A DNA stretch of 64,000 nt. It comes from Eutypa lata (lineage: Eukaryota; Ascomycota; Sordariomycetes; Xylariales; Diatrypaceae). The stretch spans positions 5,580,001-5,644,000 of the forward strand of contig JAKULF010000005.1 in NCBI GenBank assembly GCA_022661535.1, written 5' to 3'. Positions 1 to 12,100 of this stretch are shown in pieces (the stretch's first letter is position 1; every line of letters begins with the position of its first letter). The notes beneath the pieces are model-generated. The model did not search any database. It was not told where the DNA came from and saw nothing but the letters and a program-made list of their open reading frames with translations. The position numbers were made by a program, and so were the translations under genes.

Positions 1-966
1 TCCTACCGCAATCAAGGCGTGCTCGGAGGCTGGGCTGAGACCTGAGGGACCCGGAGGAGGGCCGTCCCTAAACGCGTCGCGAAAGTCGTCATCGTCGTCA
101 AACTTCTCACGGTCGTATTCCTGGGGGATTTCCGGCGTCGCCGAGGTAATAGGTAGTAATGTTGGCGTTGTGCTAATAATACTTGAGATAGTAGTACTCG
201 AGATACTGTCGTCGATAGCTGGAAGAGGTGTGAGAATCGTGGGTATTTCATCCTTGATTATTCCCTTTTGAGGTCGACTCGTGATTTCCGGTAATGGTAC
301 GGTTGATGCTAAGAGAGATGATGCGATGCTTGGTGTTTCGACTGCGGTTTCCTGCTGGCTGTCAGGTGGTGACATTAGAATCGTATATTTAGATCGACTT
401 ACCACAACTGGAGTCATGGTGATACCGGTTTCAACAACTGGACTCATCGTAGTCACTACCATGGTGCTTGCTGTCGTGCTTGAGGGAATGGCAGGTACCG
501 CCGTAGTTGAAGGTAGGGAGGTTGTTGTAACCCCTACATCTGGAGTGCTAAGTGTTAAGGTAGGAGATACATCTGAGATAGGCGTTGCCGGAGGGGAGTC
601 GACGTCCGGGTCGATGCCGTCATCTTCACTATCTGAATCCGAAATACCATCATCTAACTCGTCTGCTGAGTCATCGCTAAGCAAGTCATCATCAACTTGG
701 TTTGGGCCACGGCCTTGGCTACGATCTCCATTTTGACTAGGACCCCACTGGTCATTGCCGACACCAACGGCGCCAGCTCCTGCTCCTACACCAGCTTGCC
801 TGGGTGACATAGCCCGCGCCCCCCCGCGTGAGGTCCTCGAAGCCCGTTTGACGTTATTCGATACTGAATCATCACGTGCCCAAGATGCTGGGTGGTCGGC
901 AATCCTCAATGATCGTTTCCATCTTCGGGCCCGCCCAGTTTGCTGATTCATTTCTATGGGAGCCAT
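1..966 (-). CDS. Ser/Thr-rich acidic protein, partial at the left edge
   Basis: An open frame runs leftward from an ATG at 964-966 to the window edge without a stop; an in-frame TGA at 979-981 lies just upstream. A second in-frame ATG is at 808-810. The N-terminal part is basic (RARRWKRS) and lacks a signal peptide. It is followed by an Asp/Glu/Ser stretch (DDDLLSDDSADELDDG) and about 150 residues dominated by Thr, Ser, Pro and Ile, then an acidic patch (DREKFDDDDDF) and PPPGPSGLSPASEHALIAVG at the edge. In fungi, Ser/Thr stretches ending in a motif like ALIAVG often precede a single transmembrane helix (wall-sensor-like proteins); that helix would lie outside the window, so this is inference. 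A signal peptide could sit in an unseen upstream exon. No family recognised. The coding call rests on the long frame and composition. Confidence 0.5.
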   Translation of the reverse strand, partial: MAPIEMNQQTGRARRWKRSLRIADHPASWARDDSVSNNVKRASRTSRGGARAMSPRQAGVGAGAGAVGVGNDQWGPSQNGDRSQGRGPNQVDDDLLSDDSADELDDGISDSDSEDDGIDPDVDSPPATPISDVSPTLTLSTPDVGVTTTSLPSTTAVPAIPSSTTASTMVVTTMSPVVETGITMTPVVVSRSKYTILMSPPDSQQETAVETPSIASSLLASTVPLPEITSRPQKGIIKDEIPTILTPLPAIDDSISSTTISSIISTTPTLLPITSATPEIPQEYDREKFDDDDDFRDAFRDGPPPGPSGLSPASEHALIAVG

Positions 967-3113
967 TGTTTTCTTCCGTCAACCCTTCCCAACTCAATCC
1001 GTTGTCTGCCACAATGCTCTGGATACAGGCGCTCCAATATAGACGATTCGTAGCATACCCGGTGATAATATATATGAAGTAAAAGAAAAAAAGTGGTTTC
1101 AAGTCACTGACTGATACGGATTTGTGAAATGGGATCTTTCAAAGATGATCGAATAGAACGAATGCAATATTATGTCCAATGTCGGGGATGATGATGAGAG
1201 GCTAGAATCGACAAGGCCCTGCCTTGATGATAGAGAAGAAGAAGAAAACGAAAGAAAGAGAAGCAAAGATGCTAGACAGATCAGAGGAGAAGGAAAGCGT
1301 GAGACATATCCCAATGGGTGCAGAGTAACCCTTGCCGCTAAGGAAGGTTTAGGGATGGCTTCATGACCACACCATACCCATACCAGATACTTGGAAAAGA
1401 AAAGTCCACTTACAAATTCGAGAGGTCCTCCAAGGGGGCTCTGGGAATTACTGTGGATCTTAGCTACCGGCCCAGGCGGCCTAAGGCTTTGTGACGGCGC
1501 TAGAAACAATAACGCTCTGTGAGGGCCGACTCCGCTAACAGGAGGGTCTCAGTGAGGGTCCGTGTCTCAGTCGAGACGCAGTATTAACCCTAGAGCCGCT
1601 GAATGAACCCCCTTCTTCAGAAGGGTTACCGAACCTGCTTCTGATCAAAGGGGCCCTGATTGGTCTAGACGGAGCACCGGTATGCTATTCTTCGCAAGTG
1701 CTTCCATATTGGAGCACGACAGCGAACAAGACTATGCCGAGAATCCATTCAATACGTTAGTCCCCTCGATTAGGTCTAACTACGTTGTGATGGTTATGAC
1801 TGTGCAGTGGAGCTCTAACGTGCTCTACAGGGCTAGGGGAGATCTGCCGTACAAAGCCAGATGAGCTAAGGGGTGTTCGTGTGTGTCTTGTTTATTGGTT
1901 TTCTTGTGCCAAGGTGAAGCAGTTTGGTGATGGAAGTCGACGCGTTGCGACGACACTGTGAGGCTAATGGCGTCTCAGCCAGGGGAAGATGCGGCAATTG
2001 TGGGGCAAGTCAGTTTCACCCCGGACCAAAAGCACCAATGCTCGACCAATGCTATGCCTAGATTCGCAAGTCGTCCGGGGATCTGATGACAGGGGTTTTG
2101 GAGGGGCTTTGGAGGCTGTAGAATGTTCGGCAACTTCTTAGTTATTAGAATCCGAAACCTCAGCGAACTTTATCAGCCGCTCAAGGATATACAATACAGC
2201 TCGAAAGGCCGGTTCCACCCATAAAGCTTCAATCAAGTTTTTGGGCATCGTATTATCTGAATAAACTATATCAGCTAAGAGTAGGCGGCCTCGGCAGAGA
2301 CGGCAAGTCATCGTGGTCCACCGGAGTCTTGTTTTGCCTGGGGACAAAGACGGGCCAAGAAGGGCCAAGAAGGGCATACTCAGCGATGCCCACTCGATGT
2401 TTTACTGCGGATGCGGGCTTGTTTCCTTCAGACATTTTCGAGCTTAACTAGCAGTGGATAGATAGGAAATTGGCTTTCTGGCTTCTAAAGACTTTTATCT
2501 ACTTGATAGTATTAAGGATAGTTATCCTGACTATCGAATTCCATGAAATGCCGAAGGGATATATATAACTAGTTGATGCGCCGAGGTGCTGTCTAACTAC
2601 CTCCTTATACTTGAGGAAAGGACATCATTGTCAATTCCGTTCGCATCGTGAAGAAACCAAACATCATTATTCAAATTAAACTAAATATGAAGCAGTCTTG
2701 ACGTGGTGATGTGCTTGCCAAGGTACTTACCAGATCTGCGGATTTACTTGGCGATACAGGTATTATCTTGGGTATCTTAGTGTAGTTAGTTATACGAAGT
2801 AGATACGAATGCGTATGTAGTAGATGGATATCTCTTAGCTGTGGAATGATCCGCTGAAGAAGCAACACCCCCACATAGAGCCCGGTCTCACATTACATAC
2901 CACGCATACCTACAGTACAATACGTACATACTGACGACAGCCTCAACACTCCAATAACTTTGTAGATCTTAGTAAGAGCAAGATCGGGTTTCTAGTATAA
3001 CTCCTCCTTTCCAGGCTATTGGGATCACATGTAGGTATCTTGTGTTCTATACTCTCAATATACGACTTCACTGTGACTACGTCATCAATTACCATAGATA
3101 TACGATCATCACA
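967..3113. other. intergenic region, no gene recognised
   Basis: About 2.1 kb. It carries purine-rich runs (near 1230-1270), two small hairpins (1564-1577 and 1610-1625) and short frames on both strands with no splice-supported extension or recognisable domain. The last 60 bp are the likely 5' leader of the acetyltransferase. Confidence 0.5.
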
Positions 3114-4685
3114 ATGCCGATCCGAGTCACCGACCTCACCGAGGCCGACATACCAGGCGCTGTAGCAGCTGTCCAGTAAGTACATGTACCATATTTCCTT
3201 GTCATTAACTTGGGTATTAATGGCATAAATGGCATATGCATTTTTTATATACCTGTGTCAACTTAGTTAAGCTTTTTCGCCAATGAAACCGCAATACTGA
3301 TCTAGTTTATGTACGTCCCACAGAGAAGCCTTTGCGGATGACCCCTACAATAATTGGGTCTTCGATAAATCCAAGGTCGGTATGCGATTTTGTTGTTTAT
3401 TATTCCCGGTTGTTCTTTATTACCTACATGATTACCCCGTGGTTATTGAATGGATGGGGGCATGGAAGCATGGAATAAAAAGTTCCAGCCAGTCGGCAGT
3501 GTTTTCCCGGAGGGAGGGAGGGAGGGTGGTAAAAAAAAAAGGCCGGGGAAGGGGGTAAGAGAGCGTTTCATCGAACAGAAACAGCCCGACACCCACCCAC
3601 CTTCCCCAACTCGGCCTCGACGTTGCTTCGATGGCGCGTACTGGTAGTCGTCATTCACACACTGCATGCGTTACGTAGGTAGATTTGAGTTGCCACTGGA
3701 GAGTGCGTTGCTGCAAGTTATGTTGTGCCTGCCTGGTTCTCATGTAACCCTCCTCCTACATTCATTCGCACGTCTGTGTGTCTGTGTGTCTGTCTGTTCA
3801 GATATGATGACACCACATGCTCTTTCCCCATTGAATGTGCACACAACCCCCAACCTATGTAACTAACGTCAGCCAAAATACGTGTATAGTTCGACCCGCG
3901 CCGGAATGCTGTGTCTCTGGGGATCCGCTGCCGGTGGGGGATGCGTAACGGCATCTTTCAAGTGGCCAAGGAGGAGGGCAGCGACGAAGTCCTCGGTGTC
4001 GCCATGTGGCTGAGGCCCGAGAAGAAGACCGACCAACCGGCCACTTGGCACGACTGGTTTGAAGGCTGGCGGTTGTGGCTCAACCAGGTCGGTATGAACC
4101 TCTGGTATGGTCGGGGTGGCCTGATAGTCAAGGTGAGTCAGTCAGTCGCTGTCTGAGAAGTATATTTCGAACGAGCTCCATACATACATACATACCTACA
4201 TCTATATATCCCCTTATTTATTTCCGAGTCTATACCTAGGTGATTTCCTTTCCCCCCCTTTTCCCACACCCCCGTCTCGTCGTCTCTTCCACTACCTCCA
4301 ACATTCTATCACTAACCCGCAACCCCCCCACGCCTCCCTCCCCAAACAGCGCTACTACATATGGAAAGCAGCGCAAGCCAAGGCACAATCAGCGGTATGG
4401 ACCGATCCCCGGGGCTACTACTTCCTTAACATCACGGTGGTGCTGCCGAAGGCCCAGGGCACCGGCATCGGGCGTCTGCTGATGGAAGCGGTGACGGACC
4501 GGGCCGACGCCGAGGGCATGCCGTGCTACCTCGAGTCGAGCCGCGCCGCGCCCAACATACAGATCTACGAGCGTTTCGGCTTCGAGTTCGCGACGGAGCT
4601 CGAGTGCCGCGACGACGAGACCGGTGATGCCATTAAGTTGTTTTCCATGGTCCGGCAGCCTAGGTCGAATAAGTCCGGGGCTTGA
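3114..4685 (+). CDS. GNAT-family N-acetyltransferase
   Basis: Exons 3114-3175, 3324-3375, 3890-4132 and 4350-4685 give about 230 residues. The start MPIRVTDLTEAD and the next segment EAFADDPYNNWVF match the usual opening of small fungal GNAT enzymes. The middle holds CRWGMRNGIF and VAKEEG, and the last exon holds the acetyl-CoA-binding core: LPKAQGTGIGRLLMEA (Q/RxxGxG/A type) followed by YLESSRAAPNIQIYERFGFE. It would transfer acetyl from acetyl-CoA to an unknown amine, probably in the cytosol. Intron 2 (3376-3889, 514 bp) is unusually long and contains a G-tract run; its donor is a weak GTCGGT. The acceptor TAG at 3887-3889 is forced because an in-frame stop lies just upstream. The joined frame is in phase throughout. 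Family call is firm; the substrate is not known. Confidence 0.88.
3512..3526 (+). repeat. G-quadruplex-type G tracts within intron 2 of the GNAT gene
   Basis: Four GGG tracts (3512-3514, 3516-3518, 3520-3522, 3524-3526) are separated by single adenines and followed by a run of ten A at 3531-3540. They lie on the coding strand, so the motif would also be present in the pre-mRNA. Confidence 0.75.
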
Positions 4686-5513
4686 GCAAAAATGAGCCCG
4701 AGCCCGAGCTCGAGCCCAGTAACGACCATAAAAGCGTCGAGCAACCTGGAAATTAACTGTGGGTTCATCGAATGGCTCTGATGGTGGTGGCGGTGATGAC
4801 AGTGGCCGGGACAACCTACAGTTTTACTGCCGGGCTAAAAAGATATAGCTTATATACGCCCATTTACCAAGGCCTATGTGCGCACAGTGGTACTTCCAAA
4901 TAGGTTACCAGTAGCGACCGTAATGATTATATACTGAGGAATTATTGAATGCCTTTCACTTTTTTAGTTGTTTACTTAGGTAGCTAAGAGCTCAATGGCT
5001 TCTTCCTGGAGCCCCTATCTCACCAACTACGATATGCTTCATGGCTTGTTTATCAAGAGTAGTGTAATAAAGTAGCATACCTAATCACCTACTATGCCAC
5101 GTAGTTAGACGATGTGATCCTGAGATGAAATATAAGACAGTTAGGAAAAGTATAGTATTATACAACTAGAGAAGCACTGCTGGCTGGCATGACCTCTCAC
5201 GCTCGAGTAGCCAATCTTGTGTCTATCTAATAGGAGGGAGAATCCCTAGTCTATCACCTCATATTTCGTGTGCCCCAGTCGTTACAAGCCCTCGATGGCT
5301 TGCTTCCCACTCCACCATCTATCTTTTTATATGACGTCGCCAAAACTCCTCTCCGAATCTAAGCATACCAGGCCAACCATACCTAGCCAGATATAGGGAA
5401 CAGAGATAGAGTAGAGGCAACACGATTCTATCGAAACAACCCAAAACCAACGAAAAGCCGAGGCCGTTCCCTTTTATACTCCAGGTATTTCAACCATCTC
5501 TGAAGCCATTCCC
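4686..5513. other. intergenic region between convergent genes
   Basis: About 830 bp between the ends of the acetyltransferase (+) and the NADH dehydrogenase (-). It holds the 3' untranslated parts and AT-rich spacer. No further gene seen. Confidence 0.5.
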
Positions 5514-7445
5514 TTACTCTCGGGAGACATCCCGTCCGTAGATCTTGGCCTTGACCCAGTCAAGCGCAACGAGAACACGGTTGCGGGCTAGTGCTGTTAG
5601 TGATTCTGCGTCTTATGCTAAAGTATTGGTGGGTAAAAGAAAGTACTTACTGCTGAAACACATGCTGAGGTATGCACTTCTCCAGAAGAAATATGTTAAT
5701 TTACCACCGGACGCGACGTTGCCGTTAAGCCAAGCGACATCGGCCACCGCCTTCTCGCTACCGATGTAAGCTAAGCTGCCCTGGTGCGAGTAGTGGAACG
5801 GCTTGATGTCCTTGATTCGGTGAAGTTGCTTTTCGGTCTCTTCGATCTCCTTAATGGTTTCTGGTGCATTGCCAGGCTTGAGGTTCAGGCCGGAACTGAG
5901 GTCACGAATCTTGTCCTCGAGCGCCTCCGTCCTAGCCATGTTGTTAAATAGTCTCGCCAAGAAGGCACCCTCTTGTGAAGCCACCTGCGCAGTTGGCGCA
6001 TACCCAGCGACAGCACAATCACCAACAGCCCAAATATCTCGGGTACCCTGAACAACAAGGTATTCGTTCACAGCGAGGCCACGTCTTGAATCCTTCTGGG
6101 CCGGAATTTGTGCCATGAGATCCTTGACAAGCGGGCGCAAAGCATTACCAGTGGCCCAGACGAGCAGACCATAGGGGATAGTAACCAAAGATTTCTTGCC
6201 ATCCGGGCCGGTAATCTCGGCTTCGACAGTCTTGTCTGTTACCTTCTTGACCATAGTTTTCGTTTTGATCTCAATGTGTTCCTCCTTGAAAGTACTTTCA
6301 GTATAGTCGATGAGCTGCTTGCTGAACATAGGCAGGACGTTAGGCAGAGCTTCAATCAGAGTAACCTTAAAACGGGGGGCAATCTCGGGAATCAGCTTTT
6401 TGATATCATCATCGAAGAAGTCACGGAGTTCTCCTGCGAATTCGACACCGGTGGGGCCACCGCCAACGACAACCATGTGTAATAAGCGGTCAACCTCTTC
6501 CTGGGCCTGGTCCTTAAAAGCGGCAGTCTCGACACAGTCCATGATCTTGGTACGGATGGCTTGGGCGTCTTTAATCTCCTTGAGGAAGCAACTGTTCTCA
6601 CGAACACCGGGGATACCGAAAGTGGCATTCTCAGCGCCGACACCGATGATAAGCATATCATAGGGGACCTCGGTCTCACTGACGGCACCCTTGATGTCAC
6701 TGTTGTCGGTAATTTTGATAATCTTGCGTTCATAATCGATCTTAGTGGCTTCGGCTTCGTAGAATTGCGCAGCGGCCTTCTTGTGACGTAGGATCTGACG
6801 GACGGGTTCCATAATAGAGCGGTGTTCGATTTGACCAGTAGTGCATGACGGGAGGAGAGGCGTAAACAGGAAGTAGTTCCGGGGAGAAATGACGACGACG
6901 TTATAGTTAGCAGTATCAAGTTTCTTGAGAAATGCGACAGAGCCCCAACCAGTACCTTACAGCAAACCCAATGTCAGCATATGATCGAACCTGTAAAATG
7001 GCCGAACACCACTGGACGACGAGATCTACTCACCTAGGACGACCAAGGTCTTCTTCTGGGGATCAGGGGTGTACTGCTCATCCGGGTAACGATCTTTGTA
7101 TCCATCGTAGGCGACAACTCCGACGAGACCGAGAATGGACAGATAGGTCAAGCGGCGCGCCCATCGAAAAGTTCTTCGGATCTTGCCAGGCTTCTTCTTA
7201 GGAGGCTGAGGGGCAGCATCGGCGTAGGATCTCTGGAACTGGCGAGAGATAGGGCGAGTGGCGGCGGCTAGGATGGAGGAGGAAGACGGAAGAGCTGGTT
7301 TTCGCGCACATGACGTCGTTCCGAAGCGGGCGATAGATTGAGCTGCTGTAGACGATATACTAGGTAATGAGGTATGTAACCCTAAAGAGTTTGCGCCAAG
7401 GTGGCTCCCAACAAGCCGGGCGAGCGTCCGTGAGGATGAAGCCAT
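5514..7445 (-). CDS. alternative (type II, rotenone-insensitive) NADH:ubiquinone oxidoreductase
   Basis: Exons 7445-7034, 6955-5651 and 5587-5514 encode about 596 residues. The N-terminus is a Ser/Arg-rich mitochondrial presequence, followed by a basic patch and one hydrophobic helix (LTYLSILGLVGVVAYDGY), as in membrane-anchored NDH-2 enzymes. The first dinucleotide fold is LVVLGTGWGS, rebuilt exactly across intron 1; the second is MVVVGGGPTGVEFAGEL. Later come GLLVWATGNALRP, DIWAVGDCAV and a membrane-binding C-terminus (YFFWRSAYLSMCFS, then RNRVLVALDWVK, ending GRDVSRE). It oxidises NADH with FAD and reduces ubiquinone without pumping protons. No EF-hand insertion is visible, so it resembles the Ca-independent forms; whether it faces the matrix or the intermembrane space cannot be decided from sequence. 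The stop in the third exon is at 5514-5516. Confidence 0.95.
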
Positions 7446-9118
7446 TGCGCTGGCTTCAACGGCGCAATTGTCAGTTCAATGGGCGACGAAGAGAAAAAAA
7501 GGCACACAGACAGGATTTGTGAGAAAGGGCAAGACGACTCATTAAAAATTGGGTCGGGAGCAAAAATAAATATGATAGCTGAGGTAAGATTGATTAAGAA
7601 CCAACCCGAGACTTGGGAATTTAAGTACATATACTAAGTCACATTGTAGAAGTTACTATAGTATAGAAGTATCAGTACTTCCCGTAGTCCGATATCTTAC
7701 ATGTACCTATTGTCTTGAATTCCGGGCTCTTGCCGTTAGTCCGCCGCAACCTTGGCATGGAATTGGATTTCCAGCTCCCCGGTTTTACGATATGATACCT
7801 ACTTGTACGGAGTACTCAAGCTACTTCGGATAGCTTTACCTCTGACAGCTGAACTTCGTGAATGTGTTTACAGCAAATAAAAATAAATAATATACTCCCT
7901 TTCCAGCCGCCTTCTACTGGCATGGACTTATATATATATGATCATATTCAGGTATATGGCAAGATACCTACAAGCGAGAGCCGGAGTAGGTCCCACAGAA
8001 GTAACATCAAAATTGAGGAGCACCACCGGGAGCTATCAATAGTTACCTAGCACTGATATTTATTGGTGCGCTACATAACGGGGGCGTTGTAGTTAGTTAT
8101 AATGAATATTCTCTCGCAACTGAAATAAAGTCGGGAATTCGGGAATTCCTCGCCTTTCTCTCCCTTCTCTCACTACCTAGGTAGTTAGTTAACCTCTAAA
8201 CTTTTCTGAAGCGAAAAAGTTCTGTCATGATGTTGCTTCATATCTATGTATGTAGGTATCTATGTAGGAGTAGAGTTTTATCTACACGGTTGGTAGTGGC
8301 CTATCACAAGATCCGTATTTCCTGAGGTCAGACAAATGTCATATCGTATGTACGTACGTAGCGTATTATGTACCTATGTCTGCTCATAGGAGCCATGCTT
8401 CCACTTTTCCGACAGGTCTCTCTCTCTTTCTCTTCCTTCTTGTGATACTGCATGTGAACCCACATGTCACATAAGCTAACAATATCCTCGGGGTTTAGAT
8501 AACAAGGTAGAAGATGGAATTTAACTTGGGAAAGTTTACGAGTGATAACAGTTACACAGGCAGAGACGGGCAATCGAACTTGACGTGAACACCGAGGTTA
8601 TAGTTGATAGGGGACAGCGAACTAGCGTGGTGTTCCTACTTTTAAAATCATGTTGTATACATTAGACTATCGGGAATTGTGCGGTTAGATCTTCAATAAT
8701 ACGTACTGCCGTTTCGATGTCGAAGCCTATGTAACTACGGAACTATCCATTTACGTCATCTTGAAAAGTAGGTAATAAACCCCTCTAGCTAGTCCCTCCC
8801 CTTAAGTATCATAATTCGTCAAAGACGGCGCGTGCAAACTCCCAACCATAGCTGAGAAATACCTACTACCCATTGAGCGAACTGACAATAACCGTCTTCA
8901 GCCTCACGACATATCGGTCAATAGACTCTCTCTCGGAACGCCACGATTCTTCTCAATACATACGTCGATAGCTCTCAAAAACGCTACTAAATGGTAATAC
9001 AATACAAACACCGGTGTCTCGTTAGATTTGCTTCGCCGGACTCCGTTTAGCCGCCCCTTATCCATACAGCAAAGTAAGTGGGTGCCACATGTGTCCGTCC
9101 CCTCCCTTCCCCTTAAGA
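7446..9118. other. intergenic region, AT-rich, no gene recognised
   Basis: About 1.7 kb upstream of the NADH dehydrogenase and downstream of the flippase. It contains a TACGGAGTAC motif (7806-7815) and a TACCTAGGTA palindrome (8174-8183), both recurrent in spacers of this window. Only short unsupported frames are present. Confidence 0.5.
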
Positions 9119-12100
9119 CTACCTCGCGGGACCTGACGCAGGCATCTCTCCGTATCTCCCTCTATTCCTCGTCGTATCATACGCGTTGATGACGCGCGTC
9201 TGGCTTTCGTCGGCCTGCGAGAAGGCGTAGCCGCGTTGTTTCCGCATCCGCTGCACTTGGCGGACCTTTCTGATGGCTTTCTGGAATTGCTCCATCCTGA
9301 AAAGTCGCACGTTAGCTATATTAACGTAAAGGGAGCAAGAGCGGTCTGATCAGAACTTTGTAGACTTACCTTGGCCGATAATCCTGGATGTTATATTTCT
9401 GGATTTCTTGGATGTGATGATACGTCTGCGGGTAATACATCCTCTTGGCATACTTCCAACAAAAGTCCCGAAGGAGACACAGCAGCGGGAGCGCCAGTGA
9501 CTGCAACCAAAAGACGGGGTTGGCGAATAGCTTCGGCACAAGTCCATGGTATTCTAGGGAGATTCCTATCATGGGAGCGACAGTGCCGTAAGCTGCAACG
9601 AAGACATACCAAATCAGCATACTCCCGGGAATGGCTATAACGTGATACTTCGTCCAGTTGTTTGTTATTAGCGCGGCCTTTCCAAGAGTAGTAGCGAGCG
9701 TAGCGGCGTAAAGAGCGGTGCCCCAAACCCAGTGTCCCGCAACCGTGCCATCGCCCAACTTCAGGTCGTTATACCAGATGAGCTCACTAAATATATATAA
9801 AATCAGGGAATGGTAGGTAGCATTAGCTACCCAACTATAGAAGTTCCTTAGCCGAAAGAACTGGTTTTGCTGCCCTTGGGTATATAGCTGAGGGTAACGA
9901 TCAAGCAACCGGGCCGAAATGAATTGGTCGAGGATACCTATCACAAGGGGCGGAAGGACAGTAAAAAAGACGTTGTAGAATGACAACATCCATGATTCAA
10001 ATATAATGGCGCCAGAGAAGACATTTTGGAAGGTGTACTAGTTGGGTATTAGCGATCAAAACAAAAATTAATACCATGGACGCAATGATGGCTTCGTAAA
10101 AACATCACAAGATAATAGCGACAGAAGGTAGATAGGTGGGGATGGGAATAGACTGCTTACCCAGAATTGTGTCATATATAGAGTAATGTTCTTATAGAAC
10201 GAGAATAGAATGGTCTTGCTGATCCTATGATAGCTCCAGGCACCATGGACAAGTGTGAGCTTTCGTAGATAGCGGAACTGACCAATCGAAATATCGGCCG
10301 AACGGGCAGCCTGGAGACCTTCGACACCGGAGATGCCCACTCCGATATGGGCGGCCTGAATCATGGAAACATCGTTCGCTCCGTCACCAATGGCTAAGAG
10401 GACTTCGGGCGAGAACTTCTTCACCAACTTCACCACTAGGGCCTTCTGTAGGGGGGATACACGGCAGCAAATAACCGCCTTGCAGAGGACGGCCAGGTCG
10501 TAGAAGAGTTTCTCCATGTCTTTTTCCAAAGCATAGGTTAACGATTTACCATCAATAACGAGGGCGAGCGTGTCCATCTCTACTGAGGAGTCGGTGTTAT
10601 TCCGAATGGCATCTAGCTTCTTTTGCACGTTATCTCGTGTTGCGGCAGCATCCTCTTCATTCACGATCAGGAGCATCATATCTTCACTGAGGAGCTTCGA
10701 ACTCATACCGATGTTGATAGCCGTCTCCTGTCGATCTCCCGTGAGAACCCACACCTTGATGTTCGCTTGTTGAAGAGTATGGATGGTCTCGGGTACGCCA
10801 TCTTGCAAGCGGTCCTCAATAGCAGTGGCACCAAGTAGATAAAATTCACGCTCGATGATCTCGGCCGCCTTATCCAGCTCGTCAGCTCGATTACCACCGA
10901 CCGTAGTCTGGGCCTTGTCAAACATCGCATACCACTCCTGGAACTCTTGTTCCGGAATCTCGCGCATTGCCAAGCAGAGAGTTCGGAGACCTTCGGATGC
11001 GTATTCTTCCAAGTGCAATAGTGTCTGTTCAACATGAGGATTATCGTTGCTTAGGCGTTCAAGGATGACGGTATCCGCCCCCTTGCAGTAGCATCGGATT
11101 TTCCCGTCTGGGCATCGGTAGATAGAGGACATCCGCTTCCTTGTCGAGTTGAATTCACAGATAGCAAGCAGTTCGTATTCGAATTCTTCGCCGCCGTGTT
11201 CGATGAGTACGGATCGAGGTTTACGAGCGATGAACGTATATCCCAAAATCGCAGCACCTTCGACTAATGCGCCTTCGTCAGGCGAGGCGGCTTGGTACTT
11301 GATCTTGCCACCGTTCTCTTCGTTCCTCTCGGGAATGACGGTATGGCAGGTGGAAAGCAAAGCCAAGAAATGCTGAATGGCGAGAGCACTTTCGTGGTTC
11401 GTGGTGTTCTCGCGCAGCTGCTTAAAATCGTAAATCCCAACCTCAACCCCATCTTGAACCGTAGCCCTCCTGTCCTCGGGAACTTCTCCCGCGTACTGAA
11501 TGCCGGCGATACTACACTGTTTGAACTCCATCATGTTGCAAGTCAACGTTCCCGTCTTGTCGGAGAAGACGTACCCGACCATGCCTAACTCCTCCACCAG
11601 ACTTGATGTACGGCAGTTTGCTGGCGTATCTGTCTTGTCATAGTAAATGTCCAGATCATCATTTATGAGAATACCATGCCAATATTTGACTAATTCCACC
11701 GTTACGAAAAGCGAGATGGGCACTAGTGACGAGAACAAGACCCAGTAGGTGACGAGATCCTTGAATATCGTGGTTATGACGATACTGGCGTTATCAAGAG
11801 ACTCTAATTCTAGGTATGGGATTGTGCTGAGACGCGCGGATCGATATACTAAATCTCCGATGGTACAAATAATGCTAAGCACGAGAAGTATGCCAACCAG
11901 AGCTAGAACCAGCAAGTTGAGCTGCTTCTCGACGCGCGTGCGCTTGATCGGCGTGGCCGTCGCATTCCGCATAAGCTTCGTTTCGTGGCCAGTAAACACT
12001 ACGACACCGTGGATCCAGGGAGTGTTTCTGAGCGTAGCTCCTCGTAGAAGCAGCTGTTCCGGATTCAAGGATAACTCCTTCTCCCCTCCGCCGGCCTGCA

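Noticed and set aside
281..736. 151-codon plus-strand frame rich in Val, Ser and Gly
   Set aside because: It is the antisense image of the Ser/Thr-rich minus-strand frame, which is longer, has a plausible start and continues past the window edge.
1099..1509. 136-codon minus frame with a Leu/Ser-rich segment
   Set aside because: It arises from a purine-rich tract on the other strand; no domain, splice sites or partner exons.
2138..2377. 79-codon minus frame
   Set aside because: Short, no recognised similarity and no supporting exons.
3443..3667. Frames on both strands within the GNAT intron 2
   Set aside because: They lie wholly inside the intron required by the acetyltransferase and are driven by G and A runs.
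8555..8590. Possible tRNA B-box (GTTCGATTGC on the minus strand)
   Set aside because: No matching A-box, acceptor stem or anticodon arm at the right distance.
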